This document shows positions 39,425 to 48,757 of a stretch of DNA of 64,000 nucleotides, one piece after another. The notes beneath the pieces were generated by a model that was given only the letters and a program-made list of their open reading frames with translations, did no database searches and was not told where the DNA came from. The DNA lies in contig JANNWS010000146.1 in the NCBI GenBank assembly GCA_031408575.1, positions 1 to 64,000 on the forward strand, in the 5' to 3' direction. This DNA comes from Aliitabrizicola sp031408575 (lineage in GTDB: Bacteria > Pseudomonadota > Alphaproteobacteria > Rhodobacterales > Rhodobacteraceae). Each line of letters opens with the position of its first letter. The first letter of the stretch is position 1. The position numbers were made by a program, and so were the translations under genes.

Positions 39425-40317
39425 TGGGGTTTGGCAGGTCGATAGAGCTTTACCTTGTGGATGGGCGGCCGGAAGGTTTGCTGACCGCCAAGGTATTCAA
39501 CTGGACCGGTCAGGTTCTGAAAGTGCCTCGTATACAGCTGCGTGATGCCCTCTTGCGCCCCGAAGCAGCTTTTACGGGCATCTATGTTCTGCTGGGTGAA
39601 CGTGAAGGCAAGGAGACAGCCTATATTGGTGAAGGCGAAGAGGTGGGCGCGCGCATCCGTGACCATGACGGGCGCAAAGATTGGTGGACCACGGCGCTGA
39701 TCGTGACCACTTCTGCCGACGAACTAAACAAGGCACACGTCAAGTATTTGGAATCACGTCTGGTAGAACAGGCGCGGGCGGTGGGTGCCGTTGCGCTGGA
39801 CAACGGCAATACGCCGCCACGGTCCAGCCTGTCCGAGGCGGCCGTCGCCAATATGGAGGAATTCCTCGATACGCTGTTCATTGTTTTTCCTGCCTTGGGG
39901 CTTGACATGTTTACAACGAAACGGCGCCCCGACACCGCAAAATCGGGTGTAACTGCTTCTACGGAAGCCAGGTTTGTGCTGGAGAATCGTAGGCACGAGA
40001 TTAGGGCGATGGCCATGCTGATTGATGGCGAATTCATCGTGCTCAAAGGATCGCTGGCGCGGAACAACTGGGAAGGCGTCGGAGATCACGACGCAGGCTA
40101 TGCGGCCCTGCACCGCAAATTGGTGGCGACAGGGGTTCTGGAACGTGGAACCCAAGTTGCGACCTTTCGGGACAATGTTGCGTTTAGCAGCCCATCGGCT
40201 GCCGCTGCCGTGGTACACGGACGTGCCGCCAACGGCCGTACGGAATGGAAAGAAGAAGGCACCGCCAAATCCTACGGCGACTGGGAAACCTCGCAATTGG
40301 CACAGGTCATCCTCTGA
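39424..40317 (+). CDS. GIY-YIG nuclease family protein with C-terminal DUF4357-like domain
   Basis: 297 residues. A GIY-YIG-like core begins near residue 50: TGIYVLLGE, then TAYIGEGEEVGARIRDHD with the R and E-type residues, though the motif reads GIY...AYIGEG. The C-terminal FSSPSAAAAVVHGRAANGRTEWK is the DUF4357 pattern. It probably acts on nucleic acids; defence or repair roles are suggested for relatives but not proven. Its ATG overlaps the hisD stop by one base and its stop overlaps the UPF0262 start, so it fits the operon exactly yet looks like a guest in it. Base use is a little less GC-rich than its neighbours. Confidence 0.85.
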   Translation: MGFGRSIELYLVDGRPEGLLTAKVFNWTGQVLKVPRIQLRDALLRPEAAFTGIYVLLGEREGKETAYIGEGEEVGARIRDHDGRKDWWTTALIVTTSADELNKAHVKYLESRLVEQARAVGAVALDNGNTPPRSSLSEAAVANMEEFLDTLFIVFPALGLDMFTTKRRPDTAKSGVTASTEARFVLENRRHEIRAMAMLIDGEFIVLKGSLARNNWEGVGDHDAGYAALHRKLVATGVLERGTQVATFRDNVAFSSPSAAAAVVHGRAANGRTEWKEEGTAKSYGDWETSQLAQVIL

Positions 40318-40793
40318 TGAACCGCCTCTGCCATATCGAGATCGACGAGCGCGGCCTTGTGCGGCCCACGCCCGAGATCGAGCAGGAGCGCCGGGTGGCA
40401 ATCTTCGATCTGCTGGAGGACAACTCTTTCGCCCTGCCGATGCGCGAAGACCGGCCGGTGCCGCCTGGCCCCTACCGCCTTGGTCTGGCGATCCGCGAGG
40501 GGCGGCTGGTGTTTGACCTTGCCGATGAGGGCGCGCAGACCGTGGGGGCGTTCCATCTGTCGCTTGGCCCGTTCCGGCAGGTTGTGAAAGATTATTTCCA
40601 GATCTGCGAAAGCTATTTCGAGGCGGTCAAGCGTCTGCCCCCGAGCCAGATCGAGGCTATCGACATGGCGCGGCGCGGTATCCACAACGAAGGTGCGCGG
40701 GTGCTGCAAGAGCGGCTGGAGGGCAAGGCGCATGTCGATGTCGACACCGCGCGCCGCCTGTTCACGCTGATCTGCGTGTTGCATTGGGGTTGA
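40317..40793 (+). CDS. UPF0262 family protein
   Basis: 158 residues starting MNRLCHIEIDERGLVRPTPE. The block FHLSLGPFRQVVKDYFQICESYF and the conserved IDMARRGIHNEGA region identify UPF0262, an alphaproteobacterial family of unknown function that normally follows hisD. No catalytic motif is evident. The start overlaps the GIY-YIG stop by one base, and the phosphatase gene follows after one base. Confidence 0.92.
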   Translation: MNRLCHIEIDERGLVRPTPEIEQERRVAIFDLLEDNSFALPMREDRPVPPGPYRLGLAIREGRLVFDLADEGAQTVGAFHLSLGPFRQVVKDYFQICESYFEAVKRLPPSQIEAIDMARRGIHNEGARVLQERLEGKAHVDVDTARRLFTLICVLHWG

Positions 40794-40794
40794 G

Positions 40795-41265
40795 GTGAGC
40801 GGCACTTTCCCCACTTCGGTGCTGTTTTGCTGCGACCACAATGCTGTCCGCTCGCCGATGGCCGAGGGGCTGATGAAACAACTCTACGGCCAGCGCGCCT
40901 ATGTGCAGTCTGCCGGGGTGCGAAACGACATGGAGGTTGACGGCTTTTCGGTTGCCGTCTGTCAGGAGATGGGCATCGAACTGAGCCGTCACAGGTCGCG
41001 CAGCTTTGAAGAGATGCAGCAATGGGGTGACGACCTGACCGGGTTCGACCTGATCGTGGCACTGTCGCCCGCCAGTCAGCGCATGGCGCTGGAACTGACG
41101 CGGTATTATCACCTTGACGTCGAATACTGGCCGATCCTTGATCCGACCGGGCTGGGGGAATCGCGCGAGGCGAAACTTGGCGCCTACCGGCAGGCGCGCG
41201 ATCAGATCCGGGAACGCATGCTGGCCCGGTTCGGCCCCCCGACCGAACATCAGACCCTGCGCTGA
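40795..41265 (+). CDS. Low-molecular-weight protein tyrosine phosphatase family protein
   Basis: 156 residues from a GTG start. The phosphate loop is CDHNAVR with nucleophile C13 and R19, followed by SPMAEGLMK. The C-terminal PILDPTG carries the general-acid aspartate (D-P). In Rhodobacteraceae this gene follows UPF0262. Relatives dephosphorylate tyrosine or reduce arsenate; the redox cysteines of arsenate reductases (TVCD...EEC as in the ars operon here) are absent, so phosphatase is favoured. Confidence 0.88.
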   Translation: MSGTFPTSVLFCCDHNAVRSPMAEGLMKQLYGQRAYVQSAGVRNDMEVDGFSVAVCQEMGIELSRHRSRSFEEMQQWGDDLTGFDLIVALSPASQRMALELTRYYHLDVEYWPILDPTGLGESREAKLGAYRQARDQIRERMLARFGPPTEHQTLR

Positions 41266-41393
41266 GCCTGAACATGGCGTGTGACGCGCCGGAAAACAGG
41301 TCGATCGCTTAAAACTGGCCGTATGACCTGACGGCTTGGGCCTTTGTTAAGGGATGCCGCCTAGCGTGTCAGTCGTGAAAAGGGGATGGCGCG

Positions 41394-41981
41394 ATGCATG
41401 GGCTTGTCAACAGGTCGATCCAGGTGTTCCTGCGTGACACCTACGGGGCCGCGCTGTGGACCGATGTCGCGCAGACGGCCGGGCTTGGCTTTGATAACTT
41501 CGAAGCGATGCTCAGTTATGACGACCGGCTGACCGATGCCGTGATCGGGGCTGCGGCGCGGCTTTTGGACCGCCCGCGCGAGGCCGTGCTTGAGGATCTG
41601 GGGACGTTCCTTGTCTCGCACCCCAATCTTGAGTCGTTGCGACGGCTGTTGCGCTTTGGTGGCGTGACCTTTGTGGATTTTCTACATTCACTGGATGATC
41701 TGCCGGGGCGGGGGCGCCTGGCGCTGGCCGATCTGGACCTGCCACTGCTGGAATTGCAGGGCGAGGCAACCGACCGGTTTACGCTGGCTTGCCGCGCGCC
41801 GCTGCCGGGAATCGGGCATGTGATAGTAGGGCTTCTGCGCGCGATGGCGGACGACTATGGTGCGCTTGTGCTGCTGGAACATGAGGGCAGCGGGCTTGCG
41901 GGCGAAGTGGTATCGATTCATCTGCTTGAGTCGCAGTTTGCGGCAGGGCGGCGGTTCGACCTTGCCGTGCGGGCAGGCTGA
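41394..41981 (+). CDS. H-NOX (heme NO-binding) fold protein lacking the usual heme residues
   Basis: 195 residues beginning MHGLVNRSIQVFLRDTYG, the H-NOX N terminus, with W22 and LLRFGGVTFVDFLHSLDD in the heme-pocket helix. H-NOX domains bind heme through a proximal histidine some 12 residues after the TF pair; in my by-eye alignment P104 falls there. The Y-x-S-x-R propionate motif appears as T130-x-A-x-R134. The protein may therefore bind heme differently or not at all. It is followed after 1 base by an HNOBA-like/GGDEF protein, its likely output partner. Family membership is solid; ligand is open. Confidence 0.85.
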   Translation: MHGLVNRSIQVFLRDTYGAALWTDVAQTAGLGFDNFEAMLSYDDRLTDAVIGAAARLLDRPREAVLEDLGTFLVSHPNLESLRRLLRFGGVTFVDFLHSLDDLPGRGRLALADLDLPLLELQGEATDRFTLACRAPLPGIGHVIVGLLRAMADDYGALVLLEHEGSGLAGEVVSIHLLESQFAAGRRFDLAVRAG

Positions 41982-41982
41982 T

Positions 41983-42978
41983 ATGGATGGCACGATGCCC
42001 GATACCGGGATCAGGATTGAAGCGGCTGCACTGGCACGTCTGATGCCGATGCACCTGTGCCTGTCGGCCGATGGGATGGTGACCGGCTGCGGACCGACGC
42101 TGGGCAAACTGTTGGACGGACAGGTGCCATTGGGCAAGTGTTTCTTTGCGCTGTTCGAGGTGCGAAGGCCGGCCGGCGTCGGTGACCTTGCGGCGCTTGT
42201 CTCGCGGGCGGGTCAGCGGTTGCATGTACAACTGCGGGCCAAGCCCGGCACGGGATTTCGCGGGGTGGCCGTGCCGCTGGTTGCGGGCGAGGGGGTGCTG
42301 ATCAACCTGTCGTTCGGCATCTCGGTGGCGGATGCGGTACGCGACCACGCGCTGACCGATGCCGATTTCGCACCGACCGATCTTGCGATGGAATTGCTCT
42401 ATCTGGTCGAGGCGAAGACGGCGGTAATGAAAGAGTTGCGCGATCTGAACCGCCGCCTTGAAGGGGCCAAGACCGCGGCCGAGGAACAGGCGCTGACCGA
42501 TATGCTGACCGGGTTGCGCAACCGTCGCGCGCTGGACCTTGCACTGGCGCAGGTGATTGTGCGTGGCACGGCGTTCGGGCTGATGCACATGGATCTGGAC
42601 TACTTCAAGGCGGTGAATGACACGCTGGGCCATGCCGCGGGCGACCATGTGCTGCGCGAGGTGGCGCGGGTGTTGCGGGCGCAGACGCGGGGCGGCGATA
42701 CGGTGGCGCGCGTCGGAGGCGACGAGTTTGTCATCGTACTTCCGGGGCTGGTCGAGGCAGGCGCGCTGGGCGCGATTGCAGGGCGGATCATCGCGCAACT
42801 GGATCAGCCGATGACGTTCGAAGGGCAGTTCTGCCGGATCTCGGCCAGCATTGGGATGACCGTCTCGACGGCCTATGATCCGGTGCGTCCCGACCGGATG
42901 CTGAGTGACGCCGATGAGGCGCTGTACGAGGCCAAGCGGGCGGGCCGGGGGCGTGCAGTGTTCCGTTCGGTGGGATGA
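41983..42978 (+). CDS. Diguanylate cyclase with HNOBA-like N-terminal domain
   Basis: 331 residues. Residues 15-135 resemble the heme-NO-binding-associated domain of soluble guanylate cyclases (LMPMHLCLSADGMVTGCGP, GKCFFALFEVRRP, LINLSFGISVADAV). A helical linker at 138-168 leads to a GGDEF domain with active site GGDEF at 245-249, metal motif MDLDYFKAVND near 203 and an inhibitory site RGGD at 237-240, five residues before it. It should make c-di-GMP and be product-inhibited. Paired with the H-NOX protein, it forms a split bacterial counterpart of guanylate cyclase with a different second messenger. Confidence 0.87.
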   Translation: MDGTMPDTGIRIEAAALARLMPMHLCLSADGMVTGCGPTLGKLLDGQVPLGKCFFALFEVRRPAGVGDLAALVSRAGQRLHVQLRAKPGTGFRGVAVPLVAGEGVLINLSFGISVADAVRDHALTDADFAPTDLAMELLYLVEAKTAVMKELRDLNRRLEGAKTAAEEQALTDMLTGLRNRRALDLALAQVIVRGTAFGLMHMDLDYFKAVNDTLGHAAGDHVLREVARVLRAQTRGGDTVARVGGDEFVIVLPGLVEAGALGAIAGRIIAQLDQPMTFEGQFCRISASIGMTVSTAYDPVRPDRMLSDADEALYEAKRAGRGRAVFRSVG

Positions 42979-42982
42979 CGGG

Positions 42983-44599
42983 TCAGGTGACGTTCAGTTC
43001 GCTGGACGCGCCCAGCGGGCGGATGAAGGCAAAGCCATTCGGGCCAAGGGCAAGCGTGTGTCCGGTCAGCATGGCGCATTGCGCCGGACCTGTCAGGCAA
43101 CCGCCCGAAAGTGTCAGCGTGACCGGAACCGGCGAGAGGTTGAACAGGCAGATCAGCGTGTCGGCCCCGGCGTCACGCCGGAAGGCGAGCACGGGTTCTG
43201 GGGTGTCGATGAAAGTGGTGCGTCCGTCGCGCAGCGCAGGGCTTTTGCGGCGAAAGTCGAGCAGGCTCCGGTAGGTTTCCAGCACCGACCCCGCGATACC
43301 GGATTGAGCAGCCATATTGCGCGCATGTTGCGGCGGCTTGACGGGCAGCCACGGTGTGCCAGTGGTAAATCCGCCCTGCGCCGTCGCGTCCCAGACCATC
43401 GGCGTGCGGCAGCCGTCGCGCCCCTTGTATTCGGGCCAGAAGGTGAAACCCGGCGGATCGGTCAGTTCGTGCCACTCGATGTCGGTCTCGGTCTGGCCCA
43501 GTTCCTCGCCCTGATAAAGGCAGATCGACCCTTCGAAGGACAGCAGCATTGCGGCGGCAAGGCGTGCGATATCATCGACCTGACCGTGATCGGCCCAGCG
43601 GGTGGCGTGGCGGATCACATCATGGTTGGAAAACGCCCAGCATGGCCAGCCATCGGGTGCGCCGGTAAAGAACTTGGCGATGTGGTTGCGGAAATGCGCG
43701 GCGGTGAACTGCGGACCCAGCATGTCAAACGAGTAGGCCATGTGCAGGCGATTGTCGCCCTTGGTGTAATCGGCCATGACCTGCACGGCGCGATGGCTTT
43801 CGCCCACCTCCCCTACCATGACGCGGCCGTCATATTGGTCGAGCAAGGCGCGCATCCGTTGCAGGAAGTCGATGTTTTCCGGCCGGGTCTTTGAATAGAG
43901 GTGCAACTGCATTTCATAGGGGTTTACGGCGGGGGCCGTGGCATTGCCCGGCGCTGGCGGGTTGGAGCGGAGAGCCGCATCGTGGAAATAGTAGTTCACC
44001 GTATCCAGACGAAAGCCGTCCACACCCCGGTCAAGCCAGAATCGCATCGTGCCAAGCAGCCAGTCCTGCACATCGGGGTTGTGGAAGTTGAAGTCGGGCT
44101 GGCTGGCCAGAAAGTTGTGCAGATAATATTGGCGGCGGCGCGCATCCCATTCCCACGCCGACCCGCCAAAGACTGAAACCCAGTTGTTGGGGGGGGTGCC
44201 ATCGGGGCGCGCGTCGGCCCAGACATACCAGTCTGATTTCGGGTTGTTGCGACTGGACCGGCTTTCCTTGAAGAACGGATGCTGCGCCGAGGAATGGCTG
44301 AGCACCTGATCGATGATGACCTTCAGGCCAAGCGTGTGGGCGCGGGCCGTCATCGCATCGAAATCAGCAAGCGTACCAAACAGCGGGTCGACATCGGTAT
44401 AGTCGGACACGTCATAGCCCATGTCGGCCATTGGCGAGGTGAAGATCGGCGACAGCCACACCGCATCGGCCCCCAGAGCGGCGATATGGTCAAGGCGGTG
44501 CGTGATGCCGGGCAGATCGCCTATTCCGTTGCCGACACTGTCCTGAAAAGAGCGCGGATAAACCTGATACGTCACCGACCCGCGCCACCAATCCTGCAT
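42983..44599 (-). CDS. GH13 alpha-glucosidase (oligo-1,6-glucosidase/AglA type)
   Basis: 538 residues hydrolysing alpha-glucosidic bonds of short sugars. GH13 residues seen: nucleophile D199 (GFRLDTVNYYFHD), acid/base E264 (VMVGEVGE), and D327 (FSNHDVI). YQVYPRSFQDSVGNGIGDLPGI is the usual N terminus. The C-terminal beta domain holds few aromatic residues. I start at the ATG at 44599, not the longer frame, because the family N terminus then fits and a GAGGGGGC lies upstream. It is probably cytosolic; no transport operon is adjacent. It ends 4 bases from the convergent GGDEF gene. Confidence 0.92.
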   Translation of the reverse strand: MQDWWRGSVTYQVYPRSFQDSVGNGIGDLPGITHRLDHIAALGADAVWLSPIFTSPMADMGYDVSDYTDVDPLFGTLADFDAMTARAHTLGLKVIIDQVLSHSSAQHPFFKESRSSRNNPKSDWYVWADARPDGTPPNNWVSVFGGSAWEWDARRRQYYLHNFLASQPDFNFHNPDVQDWLLGTMRFWLDRGVDGFRLDTVNYYFHDAALRSNPPAPGNATAPAVNPYEMQLHLYSKTRPENIDFLQRMRALLDQYDGRVMVGEVGESHRAVQVMADYTKGDNRLHMAYSFDMLGPQFTAAHFRNHIAKFFTGAPDGWPCWAFSNHDVIRHATRWADHGQVDDIARLAAAMLLSFEGSICLYQGEELGQTETDIEWHELTDPPGFTFWPEYKGRDGCRTPMVWDATAQGGFTTGTPWLPVKPPQHARNMAAQSGIAGSVLETYRSLLDFRRKSPALRDGRTTFIDTPEPVLAFRRDAGADTLICLFNLSPVPVTLTLSGGCLTGPAQCAMLTGHTLALGPNGFAFIRPLGASSELNVT

Positions 44600-44811
44600 C
44601 CTGCCCCCTCGAACCCTATCTGAGTCGGCCCTCACGCTACTATGGCCGTTCGGACAGCGCCAACCGGCAAATTTGCCGTGCTACGGTGCAGAAGGGGGCA
44701 AGCCGCACCACCGGGTGGTGCGTTCTGTGCAAATAAGATCAGGCAAACTGCAATCGGCGGGCGACGAAACCGACATTATGTGGCATGAACAAAAAAGGGT
44801 AATTCTGAACA

Positions 44812-45324
44812 ATGGTTTCTCCCATGCCAGTTTCATTGCTGCGGCTTCCTGTTGTTTCAACGGTGTTTCTGTTTTGTCTGGCACCGTTCGGGTTGGCCCA
44901 ACAAGCTCGCGACGATATCAGCCTGACCATCACAGGACCGTCGGGCGAGACCAAGGCCGTCGTGTTTGACCGCGACGATCTGTTGGCGATGCGGCTGGTG
45001 ACCTATCGGACAAGCACGATCTGGACGGATGGCGTGCTGGAGTTTCGTGGTGTGCCGCTAAGCGAAATTCTGAAGGCCGCAAATCTGACCGGAACCAACC
45101 TGATGCTTACCGCCAGCAACGATTACGCAGCCGAGGTTCCGATTGATTCCATCCTGCCGGATATTCCGATGATCGCGTTTCAGATCGACGGCAAACCGAT
45201 GTCGCTACGCGACAAGGGGCCTCTGTGGCTGGTCTATCCCTATGATCTGTCAACGACTTATCAGAGCGAAGTTGTCTACACCCGCAGCGTCTGGCAACTG
45301 GAACAGATCGAGGTTCTGCCGTAG
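44812..45324 (+). CDS. Exported small molybdopterin-oxidoreductase-fold (SUOX-like) protein
   Basis: 170 residues with a signal peptide (hydrophobic core LLRLPVVSTVFLFCLAPFGLA, cleavage near residue 30). The mature part, ISLTITGPSGE to the end, resembles the sulfite-oxidase-type Mo-binding fold in miniature: VLEFRGVPLSEILKAANLTG and GPLWLVYPYDLS. The cysteine that binds molybdenum in true SUOX enzymes is not visible, so it may be a binding protein, not an enzyme. It is monogenic with 212 bases of free sequence upstream. Confidence 0.75.
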   Translation: MVSPMPVSLLRLPVVSTVFLFCLAPFGLAQQARDDISLTITGPSGETKAVVFDRDDLLAMRLVTYRTSTIWTDGVLEFRGVPLSEILKAANLTGTNLMLTASNDYAAEVPIDSILPDIPMIAFQIDGKPMSLRDKGPLWLVYPYDLSTTYQSEVVYTRSVWQLEQIEVLP

Positions 45325-45355
45325 TGCTGCGGCGCTTTGGCCCCTCGCGATGTCT

Positions 45356-48300
45356 TCAGCGCAGATCATGCACCCGCACACCGGGAGTCACGGTGCGGGC
45401 GATGTCGCACAGGTGGGCATGGTGGGTCAGATAGATGACCTGCCCGACCCGCGCCATGTCGGACAGGACCGCAAAGGATTGCGCTGCACGGCCATTGTCG
45501 AAGGTTTCCATGATGTCATCGGCGATGAACGGCACGGTGGGGCGGTTCTGCGCAAACTCGTGAAAACCCGCGACGCGCAAGGCAAGGTAAAGCTGGAACC
45601 GTGTGCCTTTCGACAGGTGCTGCGCCTGTTTTGATGCGCCGTTCGCGGCGATGGCGACAAGTTGTTCGCGGTCGCGGTCGGGGTGGGTCGCAAGACCGGA
45701 ATAGGCATTCTCGCTGATCGCGGCAAAGGCCTGCGAGGCGCGGTTCAGCATCGCGCTGCGGTGACCGTCGCGGTAGGCGCGCAACGCGGTATCGGTGGCC
45801 AGCAGGCCTAAGCGCAGGCGCAGCCAGACGGTGGCCTCTTCTGCCATTGCCAGAAGCAGGGCTTCACGATCAGTCTGCAGGCGGGCCACGGCATCGTCGC
45901 CGCCGATCGCGGCCAGTTGGCGGCGCAGATCCGATAAAACGGCATAGTTTTCCTGCGCTTCGGCGGACTGTCGCTGGCGTGCCGCAGTCAGAGTGGCGTC
46001 GGCGTGATCAAGGCTGGCACGGTCGGTTGCTTCAAGGACGGCGCGGGCGGCGTCGCTGCTGGTACTGCCCAGCGTTTCGCAAAGCGTGTCGGCATGGGTT
46101 GCCGCCTCTGCACGCAGGCTGGCTGCGTGGGCGGCGGTGGTCAGTTGACTGGTAAGATCGTCAAGCGTCTGCACGCCAAAATGCTGCGCCATCACAGTGA
46201 TGCGCACCGATGTGCGGGTGGCGGCGCGGTGCAGATCGCTCAGGCGGGTGCGTTTGGCGTCAAGCTCGGCTTGGGTATCGTGCTGCGTTCTGGCGGCAGT
46301 GGTGGCCTGGGCTGCGCGCGCATCAAGGGTGGCGTAGGCGGTGCTTGCGTCGGCCTCGGCCGTTCCGGGGGCCAACAGGGCCAGTGCTGCGGCAAAGGCG
46401 CTGAGGTTGGCCTCCATCTTGGCGATCCGGTCGGCCAGTGCAGCATGGGTCCCTGTGGCGAGGGTCAGCGCATCAAGGGTGGCCAGAACAGCGGGCAGGG
46501 TGGCCGGATCGGCCCGTCGGCCCAGCCAGGTCTTGCCCGCGGTGGCGGCCCAGGCGGCCGACCATGCAGCCTCGGCCGCGGTCGCGCGGTCAAGATCTTC
46601 GTCGCGCCTTGCGCGGTCGCGGGCAGCGGCGGCGGCAATCTCGTGCAGCGCTTGCGCTTTTGTCGCGGCGGCAAGGCGGGTTTCCGCCTCGGCCAGCAAG
46701 GCGTCGAACGGCGCGGGGGGGTGATCGAGTGCGGCCGCGAGGGCGGCTGCCGCCTCGGCCGCGTCGCAGTCGGCAAGGCGCAGAGCGGTCTGCGCCACAT
46801 CGCAGGCCGCCTGCGCCTCGACTGCCGGGGCGCGCAGGACAAGCCAGTCGCGAAGCGCGGGCAACGACATTTCGCGGGGTAGGTCTGTGGACAGGCCGCG
46901 TATCAGGGCCGCCAGCGTGGCGCGGTGGCTGTCCAGCGTGATGGCGCATTGTGCCTGTTGCGCTTCGGCCAGCGCCAGCGCCGTGCGGGTCTGATCGAGG
47001 TTGGCCAGAGCCTGAGCGAGACGGGTCGCTTCGGCGTGACCTTCGAGGCGGCGGATCTGGGCAAGGTCATCACGGCGCAGGGCCGCCTCAAACGCGTCGG
47101 CAGTTTGGGCGGTAAGCGTCTTGCGATGAGCGGCCCAAAGCGCCTCGCGTTCGGTTCGCAGTGTCGAAAGGCGCAGTTCGGAAAGGGCCGGGGCCGGGTT
47201 CGGGGCCTGGTCGGCCAGTGCGGAAACGCCGGTCCGCAGGCGGGCCGTTTCGGCCTGTGCGGCGTGCAGCGCAAGGGTTGCAGCCTCGGTTTCGCGGGCG
47301 ATACGGTCAAGCTGGTCGCGGGATGGGGTCGTCAGGGCGGCAAGTGCCGCACCGCTGCCGCGCCACGGCGCAAGGGCGGCAAGGCGGGTTGCAAGCGTGG
47401 TTTGCGCCTGTGCGTCATCGCGGCGGGCCAGCCGCAGCGCCTGCGCGGGGTCATGGGCGCGCAGGCGCGCCAAAAGGGCTGCAAGGGCGGCGGGGGCCGG
47501 GGCTGTGCCAACGGCCTGAAAGCGGGCTTCTGCGTCGGCTGCGGTGCGGCGGGCCGCGTCGACCTCGACCCCGGCAGCGCTCAATGCAGCAAGAACCCCG
47601 GAGCGGGCAGCGAGTTGCGCGCGCAGCGTTGCCATCATGGCCGCGTCCAGCAGCAGGCCCTGCGGTTCGGCGGTCGGCTGGCCAAGGCGATGCAGCAATG
47701 CCGCCACGTTGCGCGCGGCATCATCCGCCTCGGTCCGGCGTTGCGGCAGGTCGGCAGTTGCGGTGTCGCGGGCGGCCTTGAGCGGCGCAAGATCGGCCAG
47801 CCGGGGGATCAGCGCAAGCGCTTCGGGGTCGGGCCGAAGTTCCGCAAGGCGGGCTTCGAGTGTGGCAATGATTGTTCCGGCTTCTTCGATGCGGGCGGCG
47901 GTATCTGTCGCGTCGCGGGCCAGGTCCGGCAGTTCGGTGAACCAGCCATCGGGCAGCGCGGGCAGGTCAGGCAGGGTGGCGAGTTCCGCTTCGGTGCGGT
48001 GCAGGCGGGCAAGGGTGGGCAGGGCTGCAAGGCTACGATGGGTTGCGGCAAGGCGCGCGGTCGTGTCGGCAAGGGCGGCTTCGGCGGCACGATGTGCTGC
48101 GGTTGCCGCGGCCTCGGCTGCAATCAGGCGGGCATTTTCGCTGGCCCCGGTATCAAGGTCGCGCAGGCGGGCGTCCAACGCGTCAAGTTCCGCCCGCATC
48201 TCGCGCAACCGGGTTTTTTGCGCGCGGGGGCGGTGGAAGGATTCGGATTCGGCGCGCAGCGCATCAAGCGTGCCTGTCAGGCCGGCAAGACCTGCGCTGG

Positions 48301-48757
48301 CGGAAAACAGCAGCTGGCCGAAATCGCCCTGACTGGCCAGAATGCTTTCGCCGCCTTCTTTCAAGGTATCGTCGTCCAGGCTGAACATCGCCATGTAGCC
48401 GTCGCGGTTGATCCCGCCAAGCGCCGCCCGCAGCACAGTTTCGGGCAGCGGCGCGCCCGTGGCATCAAGCAGCGCGTTTTGCTGTTTCTTGATCCGAGAG
48501 ACGGTCAGTGACCGACCTTCGAGATCAAGCGTGGCACCGATTTTCATCGTCGGATAGGGATGCAGGAAATCATAGGTGCTGCGCGGCTCGATGCCATAAA
48601 GCAGATCAAGCCAGGCCGAAAACAGCGTGGATTTTCCCGCTTCGTTGCGCCCGTAGACGATGTGCAGATCAGGCTCTCCCGGTGCCGGGGCGGGCAGATC
48701 GAGGGTTGCATCGGTAAAGCGGCCATACCGCGCAAGATCAAGCCGGGCAATGCGCAT
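45356..48757 (-). CDS. YhaN-type SMC-like ATPase (SbcC-like)
   Basis: 1133 residues. The N-terminal ABC half has Walker A GRNEAGKST at 36-44; the C-terminal half carries signature LSKGTRFQLYLALRVAGFHEFAQ and Walker B VPFIADDIMETFDN. Between them is a very alanine- and arginine-rich coiled-coil of about 850 residues with heptad repeats. It is expected to form a complex with the adjacent YhaO nuclease that trims or opens DNA ends, like SbcCD or Rad50-Mre11. The ATG overlaps the yhaO stop by one base. No zinc hook (CxxC) is apparent mid-coil, a difference from SbcC. Confidence 0.88.
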   Translation of the reverse strand: MRIARLDLARYGRFTDATLDLPAPAPGEPDLHIVYGRNEAGKSTLFSAWLDLLYGIEPRSTYDFLHPYPTMKIGATLDLEGRSLTVSRIKKQQNALLDATGAPLPETVLRAALGGINRDGYMAMFSLDDDTLKEGGESILASQGDFGQLLFSASAGLAGLTGTLDALRAESESFHRPRAQKTRLREMRAELDALDARLRDLDTGASENARLIAAEAAATAAHRAAEAALADTTARLAATHRSLAALPTLARLHRTEAELATLPDLPALPDGWFTELPDLARDATDTAARIEEAGTIIATLEARLAELRPDPEALALIPRLADLAPLKAARDTATADLPQRRTEADDAARNVAALLHRLGQPTAEPQGLLLDAAMMATLRAQLAARSGVLAALSAAGVEVDAARRTAADAEARFQAVGTAPAPAALAALLARLRAHDPAQALRLARRDDAQAQTTLATRLAALAPWRGSGAALAALTTPSRDQLDRIARETEAATLALHAAQAETARLRTGVSALADQAPNPAPALSELRLSTLRTEREALWAAHRKTLTAQTADAFEAALRRDDLAQIRRLEGHAEATRLAQALANLDQTRTALALAEAQQAQCAITLDSHRATLAALIRGLSTDLPREMSLPALRDWLVLRAPAVEAQAACDVAQTALRLADCDAAEAAAALAAALDHPPAPFDALLAEAETRLAAATKAQALHEIAAAAARDRARRDEDLDRATAAEAAWSAAWAATAGKTWLGRRADPATLPAVLATLDALTLATGTHAALADRIAKMEANLSAFAAALALLAPGTAEADASTAYATLDARAAQATTAARTQHDTQAELDAKRTRLSDLHRAATRTSVRITVMAQHFGVQTLDDLTSQLTTAAHAASLRAEAATHADTLCETLGSTSSDAARAVLEATDRASLDHADATLTAARQRQSAEAQENYAVLSDLRRQLAAIGGDDAVARLQTDREALLLAMAEEATVWLRLRLGLLATDTALRAYRDGHRSAMLNRASQAFAAISENAYSGLATHPDRDREQLVAIAANGASKQAQHLSKGTRFQLYLALRVAGFHEFAQNRPTVPFIADDIMETFDNGRAAQSFAVLSDMARVGQVIYLTHHAHLCDIARTVTPGVRVHDLR

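Noticed and set aside
46925..48511. Long plus-strand open frame of about 528 codons
   Set aside because: It is antisense to the alanine/arginine-rich coil of the YhaN-type ATPase; its composition (Gly, Cys, Arg) is a GC-skewed shadow with no family features.
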